A stretch of 64,000 bases of DNA from Xestospongia bergquistia (GCA_963965975.1 OZ014413.1:6641501-6705500); one strand, 5' to 3'. Positions 45,301 to 56,112 are shown, counted from the stretch's first letter. Notes: generated by a model from the sequence alone, not told the origin. Made by a program: numbers and translations.

Positions 45301-46219
45301 TACCACCTGCAAAACTTCCAACATTTTGAAAAAAATGTGATTCATTTATATGAACTGACACCTGTCCACTACTTTGTTGTGTATAAAGTATTGTTAATCC
45401 AGCTGCATTGACAATAGGATTGGAACCACCAGAAGATGATAGATGTTTGTTATAGTAGGTATCAGCAATGCAAGAATGAGTGTTGTAATCATAGTTATAA
45501 GAGAAAGAGACATCATTAATATGTACGCCAGAGACCTGTTCAACACTGTGCTCTTCTTGAAATGTATTGTTGATATCCATGTAATGAAGAAGAAAGCCAC
45601 TTCCAATGCTATGGTTGCTATTTTGGTAAACGAGACCACTAAATGATGAATTAGACATATTAACACTATCAATAGTAGAGTTATATAAATTTACACCAAT
45701 CATAGCAAACCCATATGAGTAGTAGATGTTAACTTGAGTTATATTGACCTGACAATGAACAAAGACTAAAGCAGCAGCATGAGATGAAGTGTAATACAGA
45801 GATGAACTATTGAGGTAGTCAATGATTGTAGCATTTTGAATGGTAGTGAGATATGTACCACAATTATTAATCACCAAATGTTTAAGAGTCACTTGAGAGT
45901 TTAAGAAAACTAGACCTCGTCTTGGGAGTGTGTCATTATAAGCACATGTTATATTTGCCAATTCTGTTGAAGAATCACTGCATATTTCAATTATGCTTCT
46001 TTGCTGAGTTGCCACTTGACAGAATTCACCAGGTGAAATCATGAAGTTGACAGAACTGTTTAACAAGAACACAAGGTATTGAGAGGACCATGTTGTGTTA
46101 CACAGGTACTGTTCTAAATCAGAGGATGAATTAACTGGAAAGTTATGATCACTCAATCCACTACATGGCATTAAGTAAGAAGAGAGAATTGACAAAATGT
46201 AAAAGAATATCTGTAACAT
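42374..46219 (-). CDS. Beta-helix ectodomain / multi-pass membrane protein, complete copy (1281 residues)
   Basis: Intact single-exon frame. The ATG at 46217-46219 is followed by a signal peptide (MLQIFFYILSILSSYLMPCSG). Residues about 25-690 are a long Asn/Ser/Thr-rich ectodomain with recurring short strands (for example INESHFFQNVGSFAGGMFIL; NNYGSVISS; LGGAIHARGNGKCAI), typical of right-handed parallel beta-helix or pectin-lyase-like repeats, with many NxS/T sites. Residues 690-876 form a non-repeat section and a Cys-rich neck (CGRCSEGLSVVFGS, ECQHCS). Residues 877-1215 hold eight or nine helices, including YLLTILIVLIILSHF, VTLIVVLGLLLPYVFLLLF and YIKPFRSKLINLLDSGL. The tail (1216-1281) is basic then Ser-rich, ending EPVLRHCCD. 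It is probably a cell-surface receptor or adhesion protein; ligand and signalling are unknown. No GPCR motif was recognised. Confidence 0.85.
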   Translation of the reverse strand: MLQIFFYILSILSSYLMPCSGLSDHNFPVNSSSDLEQYLCNTTWSSQYLVFLLNSSVNFMISPGEFCQVATQQRSIIEICSDSSTELANITCAYNDTLPRRGLVFLNSQVTLKHLVINNCGTYLTTIQNATIIDYLNSSSLYYTSSHAAALVFVHCQVNITQVNIYYSYGFAMIGVNLYNSTIDSVNMSNSSFSGLVYQNSNHSIGSGFLLHYMDINNTFQEEHSVEQVSGVHINDVSFSYNYDYNTHSCIADTYYNKHLSSSGGSNPIVNAAGLTILYTQQSSGQVSVHINESHFFQNVGSFAGGMFILQYQTFADTNTTITNTVFNHNINFGHCHGAAIVYYWVSLYVSTNEISLTPLYIFNTSFLKQQGTNSWPKNNLDYGAVYIGIVNPGHVHLNIHFSRCTFSKNFAANTGSCIYATVYQFADNTGKVSITLDSTTATNNSQYIEIPFVSSAGIFYFHRIYKVKITGTSIFSNNYGSVISSKGSNVYLSGNLTFNNNHATNGPAILLVGNCQLHFMSEVIAKFTNNWAELLGGAIHARGNGKCAINIDANVQQIMFSDNEARRSGMSIYAKPLFSCYINNSDFLKSPHEIMAYYYQHFNFTKTKSYSSLHQVSTLPQNLTEGADMQPSLQIYPGQGIYYCISAIDALGRNVYSTIAIDIVRKYSQPNIPKTTKLWLSFYDQEQLIQEGKNCTTISMTVHGNDQFNIIDGMIVFSLYNQPSILTKSVKIHPCPLGFDLNKIKGICELSSSFNNLRNHNYLTVPIIGNVSSQTITRLYTFISWAGTIEYENKTDSHFGVSLACPIGYCNSNHTLPYFYSGDLSSKQNFKLSDGITDYHPPLCLYQREGTLCGRCSEGLSVVFGSTECQHCSNAWITSLSIDLVTGPILIYLLFALKLTLKTGTLNGIIFYAQAANCGLLDMLRYHYFKSSIDQLSGFAIFIIRVLNLETGFPRCFYNGMTELWKVSLNFVFPLYLLTILIVLIILSHFSPKLSNRIAYSSVQVLVTVVHLSFSRLLLQLINVMTYAEVYTSNDVHYVWYLDGTVKYGGYSHHILMIVTLIVVLGLLLPYVFLLLFDKPLRPLACTNKYLRPILEAIHAPYKEGKQYWFTLRLLLLCALYGIYAKYRATDVYSLLFATNLMLVIFLTIQTYIKPFRSKLINLLDSGLVMNITLVYLICYYVFYKDTLMIKIMCFSSVFLTFVTLVMVVIYHVLLVCRKVNIVKRWFEWKYENFCLWYMKVSSLFTHKTSNRQPLLTNSSGSFYGSCSEFREPVLRHCCD

Positions 46220-46224
46220 GACAA

Positions 46225-47085
46225 TGTAACTTTAAGCTTCGATCGTTTCTAGAGTTTGTCTGTTTACTATCTACTCTACATATACTCGTTTGTGCTTCCT
46301 AATATATGGTTATGAGAATAACAATTAAGCAAGTTTCTTCAAAGAAAGTAAAGCTGAAAGACAACAATAGTAAGACATGGCATAACAGGTCATAAATGTT
46401 TGTTAAATTATACATTTTAGGTAAATCATCATAGGAAAACATTTTTGACTGAATGATTTCATTGGTATGTTACAAGGTTTTATTAGTCATTGTTGTTGAG
46501 ATCTCCTATGATACAGTACTTCTGATAAAAAAAATGTTGAAATATACATAAATAAATAAAAATTAAAATAAGTGAGTCTATTTATATGTTACTTTCAATA
46601 GTAACATATAACAATACACACTACATGACTACTGTATATCATACATAAAAGTTACAATAAACAATGAAAATGAATGTAAATTGAAATTAAAGTTATGAAA
46701 ACATATACTGTCCATCAATAACAGATATTCTGCATCTGTAATAGACAAAATTAATGTGTACATGTAAAACATCAATAAATAATAATATAATGACTGGACA
46801 TGGATCAGTTTTGCTACATAAAACAGAGTCAATCGTTGTATATGGACATAAAAATCTACATTTTAGTACTTATATGTATTATGCTATCCAGGTTGTAAGT
46901 GTTAAATTAGTATGATGTCTATTGTCATTATAAAAATTAAACCTGTAAAACTCAAAACAGTATTGTCTACCAAAAAATTACCAAGCAAAAACATATATTT
47001 AATATAACTCCCTTGACATCAACAAAACTAGTTACAAATATACATAATGAAATAAACAAGTTAACAATCTAAGAGCTAATAATTC
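46225..47085. other. Upstream of the complete gene, no other gene seen
   Basis: Promoter of the minus-strand gene should lie at about 46,220-46,400. A short frame at 46,629-46,832 has no domain and AT-biased composition. Confidence 0.35.
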
Positions 47086-47089
47086 TAAC

Positions 47090-47345
47090 ATTTATGAAAA
47101 TTACTGCTTTCCCTCTTGTTGCCTTAAGAAAAAGAATTATGAAATGACTCTTTTTTCTGACTTGAACCATAGAAAGAATCACTGCTTTTGAGAACATTAT
47201 TGTTCATTAACAACTGGCCTTTTCTCTATATATATAGTAAAAGAATCGAACATTGCTTGTATTAAGGGTACCTTTTCTTTTAATTCAGAATACGGTAGAA
47301 AAAACAGCAAAAAAAAGCCAAAATTATAAAGCTGACTGATATTAG
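47090..47345 (-). pseudogene. C-terminal fragment of another beta-helix/multi-TM family member
   Basis: The minus strand reads FGFFLLFFLPYSELKEKVPL then IQAMFDSFTIYIEK, comparable with LPYVFLLLF...LRPILEAIHAPYKE of the intact gene. After a shift it reads LKSSDSFYGSSQKKESFHNS, comparable with the tail NSSGSFYGSCSEFREP. The resemblance is short, so this is tentative. Confidence 0.4.
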
Positions 47346-47539
47346 TAATGTGTCTATTTTATATAAATTTTAGTAAATGATTGAAACTTGAGAGACCACA
47401 AAGTATACAAAATATATACGTATAATTTAATTAGCACAAGATATGTTTATACAAAATGTAAGTACTATTTCGTTTATCTTATATAACACAGATGAAAGAT
47501 AAACAATTCCTGTTATTGTAGAATGTCTTTAACTTGAAT

Positions 47540-49590
47540 ATGATAATTTCTCTTTTCATCGTCAACTTCTGTAGTGACGAAGAATTTGGTCTTCAAGAGA
47601 ATGATGAGAAGAAAGATGATGAACCTAGGTAATAAAATTAATTATTCATTAATAAATTTGTGACTTCATGATCATAATATTAGCGAACACGACAGGTTTA
47701 ATCTCACAAACGATGTCTTGGGTAAATGAAAGTAAAGACAACATAAGCATTTACTTTTACTTTTATAATTAGCTGCTCTCATGATGACTCTGGACCCACT
47801 GCTTCCACCATGCCACAACTATTGCAAGGTTTATTTGATGGGCCAATTTACACATAATAAACAAATGCATTCATTTTTTCCTAAAAAAAATTATTATCAA
47901 TGGGTTAACAAGATCATTTCTTCTACCGAATTCACCTTTTTTGTAAGCAACATGAAAAAAAGCAATAATTATTTATTTGAAATACTTACAACTAAATCAC
48001 CACAATCAGTTGACTGGTAAACCTACAGATTATTCTCTTGACTCAAGTATACGAATTAGGTAATGCTAAAACAAATGTCACTTCTTTGATTAATGCTAAC
48101 TATATCCACAATTCAGGAAAAAAGTAAAATAGTCCAACAAATTAAGACCAGTTGTAGTTGCTCCATTACGGCTCTAACTAGACCAAATTTGACTCTGCCA
48201 ACATCTCCAATTGCCACTTTTCTCCACTTCATTACAGAATCTTTTTTTGAAATGTTTGTAGACGAAACAAACAGGTATGCCCAACATGTATGGGAGAGGA
48301 AGCCCTACATTGTATTTAAGATACTCGTGAGGATAATATGCTTACCCTTCTCTGTAAACATATAATAGAAAAAGGATCCTTGCTATCATTATGCACCAAT
48401 AACAAATCAAATCACTAGAGATAGATTTATGGAAAGATACCTAAACTTTGTAGAAAATTTGACATTAGCACCATCAGGATAGATGAATATGACCCCTTGG
48501 CAATGTGGGACCAGTGTTAGAATACCTATTTGTGTGATCCACTGCTATCTATAGTCCTAACAGAGACTGTAGTATTGATGAAGCAGTGGTGACATTTAAG
48601 GGATGGTCAAATATGAAGCAGTACATACTGAAAAACCTGTAAAGTGAGGAAGGGCTCTGATAGTAAAAAATGGCTTTATATTAGAATTCCAGATACATGT
48701 TGGTAACAAGAGAGGATCTGAAAGTCTACTATGTGTAAGAGTAGTGAAAGTTCTTCATAGAGACATAGTAGGAAAAACATCACGGTTACTGTAACAGATT
48801 TTTCAACAATGTTTCACTGTCTTGAGATCTGCTAGATGACTAAATCTATGCCAGTGGAACAATACACTCTGACAGGATATTTTTACCAGAGCAGTTAAAA
48901 CAACATTTAAAGAAAGTTTCAAAAGGAGAGGAGAGTACAGAGTGGAAACTTAGTAATTGCAGTTTGGCAAGACACAAATATCTTTACAACTATTTTAACA
49001 AATTCTCAATGAAATGAAACAGTTCAGGTAAAAAGCCTAGGAAGTAGAAAAATGGTGATGGACAGCTCTTTCAATGTCCAGGGCTTAGAGCTAATTACAA
49101 TGAAAATATAGGTAGTGTCGAAATGATCAACTGAGACAATATTACAGCATTCATGCTCATGGGCGGAAATGCCATGTATACATTTCCTACTTTAGCAATA
49201 GATGTAGCTATAAAAAATGTTTACATTTTATACTGTTTTTATTCTAATTATAACCATCATTTCACAACATGAAAGATTTTGTCTCAATCTTGGAATTCAA
49301 CTCATCAGCTCATGCAATAGTCAAAAACATGATACCTATACATCTATATTACCAGCAAAAGTTTTGCCAGAGTCACTTCCCACAGAAACCAAATAAGAAA
49401 TGCTACCATTGTCACTACTGCTACACCAATAAGAAGATGAAAAAAACTCTCAATGGTATTATCAAGAATACAGTATACACTTCTGCCATGCTGGGAAGAA
49501 TAATAACTGTTTCTTACAGTATCACACCATATATATATATTTTTAGATACTTACCACACTCTTCAACAGTTCAATAGCCAAATGTATTAC
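47540..49590 (+). mobile_element. piggyBac-type DNA transposon relic
   Basis: Plus-strand pieces in the order of a piggyBac transposase: acidic N-terminus SDEEFGLQENDEKKDDEP (47570-47630), SPIATFLHFITESFFEMFVD then ETNRYA (48200-48280), YHYAPITNQITRDRFMERYL (about 48,390-48,445), HTEKPVK (48,630), IVGKT (48,770), YASGTI then SDRIFLPEQLKQHLK (48,845-48,915), and a C-terminal Cys/His finger (HFPQKPNKKCYHCHYC, then FCHAG...CF..YHTI, 49,370-49,540). Many stops and shifts show it is long dead. TTAA target sites and terminal repeats were not located. Confidence 0.75.
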
Positions 49591-49649
49591 ATATATAATC
49601 ACTTGTATTCATATTGGAATATATAGACAAGAAGTTTGAAGGTAAGAGA

Positions 49650-50975
49650 AGACATAAACCTAGCTAGTACTGGAACACTATCAGTATAATAAGAATAATC
49701 ACACACTTAGCTATGAAACAGTAAAGAAAATGGGACGTCATCTCTTCTTCACATGCAAATAAGTATTTGGTGATGATAGTAAGAATATAACCAACACCAC
49801 ATGCTCCATACCAGAGTCCAGCCATCAATCCTCTCATTTCATGTGATGACTTAGCTATTGTAAATGTTAAAGGATGTTAAGATAATTAAAGCAGTTGCTA
49901 TTTCATACAAAACTTGAAATACAATGAAAATTTTATATAAATTTGTATCAAAAAGAAAAAAAATGTTGAATCCAATTATTATGACAGTGTATGTTGTTGT
50001 AAATATTGAAAAAAGCCACTCCAACTGTGATTTTTTAGCATAATTGGAATGTGATTGTCAAAACAAGGCTTTATAATTAATTGATAGAAGAGAATTTAAA
50101 GTGAAGCTATTAAAATTTATAGTAACTATTCCATTTAATATCCTCAGCTGATAAAAGACAAATAAACTGATTAATAATGGAGCCAAATGTATGAGTACTT
50201 TGACATTCTCTACCTGTTCCTCTATGATTGGTCCACTGTATCTGTCTTTACCCAAGTCTAACCTGATGGAAGGATAATTATCCTCTCAATAGGTGAAGTC
50301 ACTATACTTCCTACGATACTTGTTTTCCCGGTATAGTTGAGTACATTAACAATCAATTTGACAGGATTAACATTGTCAGTTGTAGTATCCAGCCAATGTT
50401 TAAATAAAGAGAACTTAGTGACAATTACTGTAGACACAACCATACCTGATAGCACATATGGAATAATACAAAATATTGCAGGTAAAATGAGTGCCAATAT
50501 ATAATAGTACTTAGCTAATCACCTAAGTACCAATTGTTTTATCAATGTTAAATTGGATAATATTTGATGGTATACAAGAATATCCAATCACTTATACCAA
50601 AAAGGAAATACCACTTATTATAAGAAACAGCACATTATATTGTGATGATGTCTTTATTATGAAAGCTAATCCAGCAATCATCCATGATAAAAATGACAGA
50701 TATACTCCAGTGATAATAAATAACCAAAAAAGGGAAATATAATTAAGAACAGAGAGCAATTTCTGATAGTTATAAGCATCATCATTATCTTCAGCATAGA
50801 TAATTGATGCAAATCTTGTAATCAAAGTTATATGAGCATACATAGAGTCATCCTAAAGAAGATTAATAATATTGAGTGACACCTGATCAAAAATCTTGAC
50901 ATTGTGAAAAATATACATTCTTTGCTAAATAGTTGAACTAAAGATTTATAGTTAAATGAATAATTGAAGACTATA
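49650..50975 (-). pseudogene. POT-family relic
   Basis: Minus-strand pieces: AEDNDDAYNYQKLL and ITGVYLSFLSWMIAGL (50,592-50,843), VIVTKFSLFKHWLDTTTDNV then NPVKLIVNVLNYTGK (50,330-50,450), DRYSGPIIEEQVENVKVLI (50,180-50,250), and C-terminal pieces around EMRGLMAGLWYGA (49,790-49,850). The order equals that of the intact gene at 56666. Several breaks are present. Confidence 0.75.
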
Positions 50976-51309
50976 TACAAAGGAAACAAGGTTTTCGCTT
51001 TTGGTATAAACATTAGTAATGTAACATTTTACTATACAATAGGAATGTCAACCTTAAGAAATGATTGACATACCATAACCTACTTAAAATGAAAAAGGAC
51101 ATCCTTCTAGATATATTCAGCAAACATGAAACATAAACAAGGAGTCTTTTTCTAATCACATCAATTATCTGATGGTATGATATATATTCATTTGCTCTAG
51201 TATTATAATAAGTCTCTTTGTGAATCAATCAACTAACTGAAACAAGAATGAGTATGACAATAGTCAGAGTTGATGTTCTTAAAGGCTGCACTTATTACAT
51301 TTATTCCTG

Positions 51310-52300
51310 TTCAGAATGCTGGTACATATCAATGTTGGGGTTGAAGTCGTTGAGTGGATCTTCTTAGTTAGAACTGGACCTAGAGGTTGATGATAAGTCA
51401 TAGATAAATACAAAGTGCAATTTAGATGATTATCATGATGTTGAATTATTATTGAGTTCTATTATTGAGACCTGTTATGTTAAAGAAAATATAATAAATA
51501 TTTTGTTTATGGAAGCACAAAAGAATCTTCACATACTAATAAAGATGACAGTAGTCAAGCTAAATGTTGCCTTCCATATTATATGGGATGAACATAGCAG
51601 AGATAAGGTAAAATATGAGTACTGTGCTAAAATGTAATTTGTGTTTTGATATGTGTAGGAGGTGAGAGGTCTGATGGAGAGATGCGAGTTTTAAAGAGAA
51701 GGTTACACTACTCAAAGAGGAGTTACACCATAATAGTAAACTTGTGAGATCAAAAATATCAAATGAAGTTATGATGTATACACACACATGTCAATAATCC
51801 TTATGTATTATTTAGTTGCTTCAAAAGGAGAGTTGCAGTCGACGAAGCTAGTCTCTACTGTCCAAGAAAATGAAAGTGAGAGGAAGAGAAATGTTATTAA
51901 TATACAGTCTAACATTTGTGGACACTTTAAACACAATTTAATTAAGGGAATGATCTATTTTGTCAAGATAAAAATTACTGGAGGTTAGGCTATAAGTTTT
52001 ACCTATATCAGCAGAAATTAAAAGATCCACTAATCAATCATCTCTTTAATTAACAGACCTTCAAACTGTTCCTTGTATTGACAGCTTAATATACTAAAGT
52101 ATTACTATTAGACTAGAATAAGTGTCCTTATTTCAGATTATACCTTATGCTATAGGTTCTATTGTACTATGTGTTACTGCACTCACTGACTTGTCTTATC
52201 TAGATAGTGAACCTCTCCTCTCAAGTTGAACTCTCTAAAAACACACAAATATCAAGAATTACCGACAATGCAGAAGAGAAATAGTGCTTTAGAAATGAAA
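51310..52300 (+). pseudogene. Possible decayed coiled-coil gene
   Basis: Plus-strand pieces rich in Glu, Lys and Leu occur in changing frames: LLSSIIETCYVKENI (51,445), EVRGLMERCEF (51,659), LKGELQSTKLVSTVQENESE then RKRNVINIQSN (51,815-51,915), and VNLSSQVELSKNTQISRITD (52,208-52,270). Heptad-like spacing suggests a coiled coil. No family is recognised and the frames are not joined by clear splice sites. Confidence 0.25.
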
Positions 52301-52309
52301 CTAAAGTAA

Positions 52310-53399
52310 GAGGATATATTTTAACAGATATTAAATATGTTGTTTATTGAGAACTAAAACAATTTCATTTAAAACTGACTCAAGAGACAAACTCTAGGTC
52401 ATGTAATTTGGAAAGATTGTTATCACAACAGGAGGTAAACCCCTGACCTAACAAGTAAAAAGCTAAGGTATTAATATATTTAATTAATGTAGGATCTTAG
52501 TATTATGAACAATATGGTTAAGAGTGTTGAAAGAAGTGGGAGGAACTGTCCATCTATGTAATGGGTCACATCTTGACAAAAGGGAAACAGCACTGCAGAT
52601 CAACATCAACTAACTGTTTTTATAACTTATACTTTTTTTAATCTAGTGTAGGTATCCTAGGTTATTATAATAAGTACTGATGTTTACTATGTCCTACAAG
52701 CTCGTAGACCTGTCAAGATCCTCCTCTTTGTACAGAAAATTAAATCAGAGTGCTAACATAGACAAAAGAATGCGTTTAGTTACAAACCACACCCATTATA
52801 GTAGTAAACTGGAGAGCCAACAGCTCTCGGTGAAAAACGTTTGTTGTTTAAACAAATACTGCTTTCAGCCTTCAATACTGGAAAGTACTAATGACAGAAG
52901 ACAACTAGTTAGGAAGACTGATAACTACTAGATACAGTTTACTACTGTTTGTAGAAACCAAGTTTGTTTAGTAGAAAGTTAATAATTGTGATGTTATCAA
53001 GAAATCTTCTGATATTGTGCGGAACTGTACTTTCATGGAGTTGTTAAAAATATTATTAAATAGAACGTGTTATTAAGTATAATATTCACTTATTAATTGA
53101 ACTGTGTTTGTAGGAAATACGTTTTTAACTTTTTTGACAAATTAATTGGCTTATTAATGGATTTTATTAGTAGTAGTAATTAGTGGTATTGGGCAAAGAG
53201 ATGATATTTAATCTAACTAGCTAATAATTAAACGATTATTAATGTACAATTTAGTCTGTTTGTTATAATTTTATCTGTAATTATTAGAACTAACAATATT
53301 GAAACGTTTATTATTAATTTAGGCATAGTCAATTGTCAAGTGGAGTTATTTTTCCAGAGATGAGAATTATAAAATTCTAATATTGTTCATAATATGAAC

Positions 53400-53400
<1 letters not shown>
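52310..53400. other. AT-rich stretch, no convincing gene
   Basis: An 83-codon frame at 52,680-52,931 (LVDLSRSSSLYRKLNQSAN) is protein-like in composition but without support from splice sites or known domains. Confidence 0.3.

Positions 53401-53405
<5 letters not shown>

Positions 53406-53434
<29 letters not shown>
53406..53434. repeat. (TA)n microsatellite
   Basis: Uninterrupted TA dinucleotides. Confidence 0.95.
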
Positions 53435-53436
<2 letters not shown>

Positions 53437-53949
53437 ATCCAGACTATAATGTCATTAGTTGTATTGGTACTACCCAATAATGGTAGTTCTCAAATATTGT
53501 ACATGTATACTAAGTCTGACATGAAAGTAAGTCAGCATAATTGTACCTTTTTGTAATGGTTTTGAACAACATAATCAATGCTATGTTGTGAAATTAGTTG
53601 AAAGAATTATGATGTCAGATGAAAAACATGACAACCTTGCAATAAGATGTATTATTTTGATCTTGTGCGCACATGTTATCTTTTTCTGTTGCACTTCATT
53701 TGTAATTACAATGACATAACTGTTAACAGCCTAATCATATTCAGATGTTATTTTGTTCAGACTGTGAATGTTGAGACTTTATCTGAATAATCCATATGTT
53801 AGACATTCAACTGTATTATGTTAAATATACATTTTATGTACATTATGTGTTCTTACTAGTAGTAGTTATTATAGTTTCAGTTAATTTGTGTACACTGGTG
53901 TCACTTATATAATTAAATTAATATATTGAAAGCACTAATATTGACTATA

Positions 53950-54180
53950 AATACCTCTCTTCAATTTGAAGAAGAACTTGAGTAAGAAACTTATGGGCAT
54001 CTTCCTGATCAACTGGAGACCAGTGGTGAGTCAATTCTATAAAATATGCAATTTGTTTCATATTACTTTTGTTAATTATTGTTCATGTGATTATAGATCA
54101 CATTGTTGACTGTATTACCTTAGCTCCCTCCTGCAAGCAAGGATTCTTTAATCTTTTTATCAATCATATGCAGCATAAAG
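53950..54180 (-). pseudogene. Possible USP-domain exons
   Basis: The minus strand at about 53,958-54,035 reads HHWSPVDQEDAHKFLTQVLL then QIEER before a GTATTT donor. QEDAHKFL resembles the USP QQDAHEFL box. A preceding open piece at about 54,115-54,185 (YFMLHMIDKKIKESLLAGG) may be the exon before it. The Cys and His boxes were not found nearby, so this is a fragment at best. It is not the same sequence as the USP of 20-21.5 kb. Confidence 0.35.
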
Positions 54181-54329
54181 TAGCTAAGAGTACATTTATA
54201 TCATTATGATATTGCCAATAACAATTCTTATTGTATTTCTCATGTTTATTTATACATTCTTGTAGGAGAGTAATATACACTTTCACACATACTTAAAATG
54301 AATGATTTCATATTTCACACTACTTCTAA

Positions 54330-54660
54330 TTGCATACAAACACCCGTTCCTTACTGGAAACAACTCAGACCTACTTTTGTTTGTGAAGATTAGGATGTAG
54401 AAGGTAGACCACTCCTCTTAGCCAATTACTCTGCTATCCATGATAGAGTGTCCCTCTATCTTGTTTGCCTTACTAAAGGAATACATTTGAAAGTATCAAG
54501 AAGGTATTGCATTGAACTGACTCCTTCTCAAATCAACGTGTTTTATGCCAAACTATCTTCTTGGGTATTTCAAAATCCTTGCAACAATATTTTTAATCCA
54601 AACGAGATGATGCTGAGCAGACTATTTAAGTTGATAAAAGCAATCAGTTAAATAATAAAT
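54330..54660 (+). pseudogene. Decayed open frame of unknown origin
   Basis: One frame carries about 100 codons with a single early stop: PVPYWKQLRPTFVCED, then DVEGRPLLLANYSAIHDRVS, LYLVCLTKGIHLKV and NPCNNIFNPNEMMLSRLFKL. Composition is protein-like. I do not recognise the family. Confidence 0.3.
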
Positions 54661-54934
54661 ACAGAATTTTCAAATTATTCCAAAAGTTAATAAAGACATT
54701 TGATCATAAAGGTTGTCCCTAACTACATATACATGTCACATCAGTGATAACAATGTTATTATTTCTTTTCTTGATAAAGTGGTACAATATAACAATAGTG
54801 TAATAGACTTGCATATTTTTAAACAGATTTTTTTGTTCTCGCTTAAGCCAGGTTCATGTTTTTTAACCAAATTATATGTTTGTGTAAGTTACTTCAATAT
54901 TTACGAATGTATTATATATAATAGTTAGATATTA

Positions 54935-55085
54935 TAATAATAATGTAATTCACCAATGACTGACATACAACAGGAATGACCTCTCTAGTTAGGAGTAGTT
55001 TTCCAGAGTCAATCCACTTTTTGTCGTCTGATGGTATCAACAGTAAAGCAATTATCCATATAATAATTAACTTATTGGATTTCTA
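54935..55085 (-). CDS. Possible short exon, unrecognised
   Basis: The minus strand is open and reads WIIALLLIPSDDKKWIDSGK then LLLTREVIPVVCQSL. It might belong with the USP-like piece downstream on the same strand. Confidence 0.2.
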
Positions 55086-55089
55086 TTTA

Positions 55090-56110
55090 TTGTCTATTTC
55101 TATTTTATATATAGCTTTGAATTAAGAAGATAAGCATGATATTAGTGAGCGATACTACATACAAATGTAATGTGTTTAGTTCCAATTAATCAAAGCATAT
55201 ATTAAAAATTGATGTTATTGGGTAGGATTATTATAATGATAGCCTAAACAATTGCAGTAAGTGTACTCATGGAATGAACCATGCAAAGCATTTAAATTAA
55301 GGCAACTTAAGCAATCTGTGCTTACTATGATTACCAAGTGAAAACATTGCTATATATAAAATATAACCAAAGCATAAGTAAAGATTGACTAAAAATTAAA
55401 TTAGTTGATTCAAGCAAATCCACGGTCATTCATTAATATTTTGCAAATGTACAATATAGTGAGAAGCAGTAAGTGTCAAATTGTTTTATTAACTAATATG
55501 CCAATTGACATTTGACAGTTATTTAGTCATTGTAAAAGCATTTTTTTAATATCCTATCAGTTAGAATTTTCATAGATGTATTCTAAGCACTAACTATCAT
55601 TATTGAATGACTATGACTCTTTTTTATTATATACGTTTGTTCTTTTGTTTGATATTCTATTACTATAATTATTATGATTAGCTAGAGTTTGATAGTGATT
55701 TTATGCTAAGTCATGTATTATCTCAAAATTTTAGTTAACTAGTTGTTCTGACTAATGAGATCTAAAAGGAATATAAAGTTCTCAGGATAATTATAATGAA
55801 AGTCATTTGTGCAGATGTTATTGACATTGCATAGTTTCTTCTGTATACAAAGTCATTTATAAATAAGGATAATACTTTTCTTCAATTGGGAATGTCAGAA
55901 TATATTATTGTTCTTTATATTGACCTTTAATGTTGGAATTATATATGATGAATGCTTTGAGTTGTGTGTGTATGTATGCACTTTCTTGTATTACTGTAGT
56001 CATGTGATAGATATTTACAGTTGCTTGAACTTACTGTTTTTGTTTCAGCACAGTAGTGTTTACTGCACGAGTTCATGTCACTACAGTAGCATGTGTTCAC
56101 GAAGAGAATT
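55090..56110. other. AT-rich stretch, no gene seen
   Basis: No supported exon on either strand. Confidence 0.4.
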
Positions 56111-56112
56111 AG

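Larger units (their letters stand above)
36658..45640. repeat. Tandem segmental duplication, copy B (about 9 kb, with internal deletion)
   Basis: Direct repeat of 26,422-36,657. At about 38,281 it jumps from sequence equal to 28,041 to sequence equal to about 29,313, so about 1.26 kb of copy A (POT relic end, inverted repeat) is absent. Beyond about 45,640 the complete gene continues into sequence not present in copy A. Confidence 0.9.

Noticed and set aside
46629-46832. 67-codon minus-strand frame upstream of the complete beta-helix gene
   Set aside because: Hydrophobic AT-biased translation with no family similarity or splice sites.
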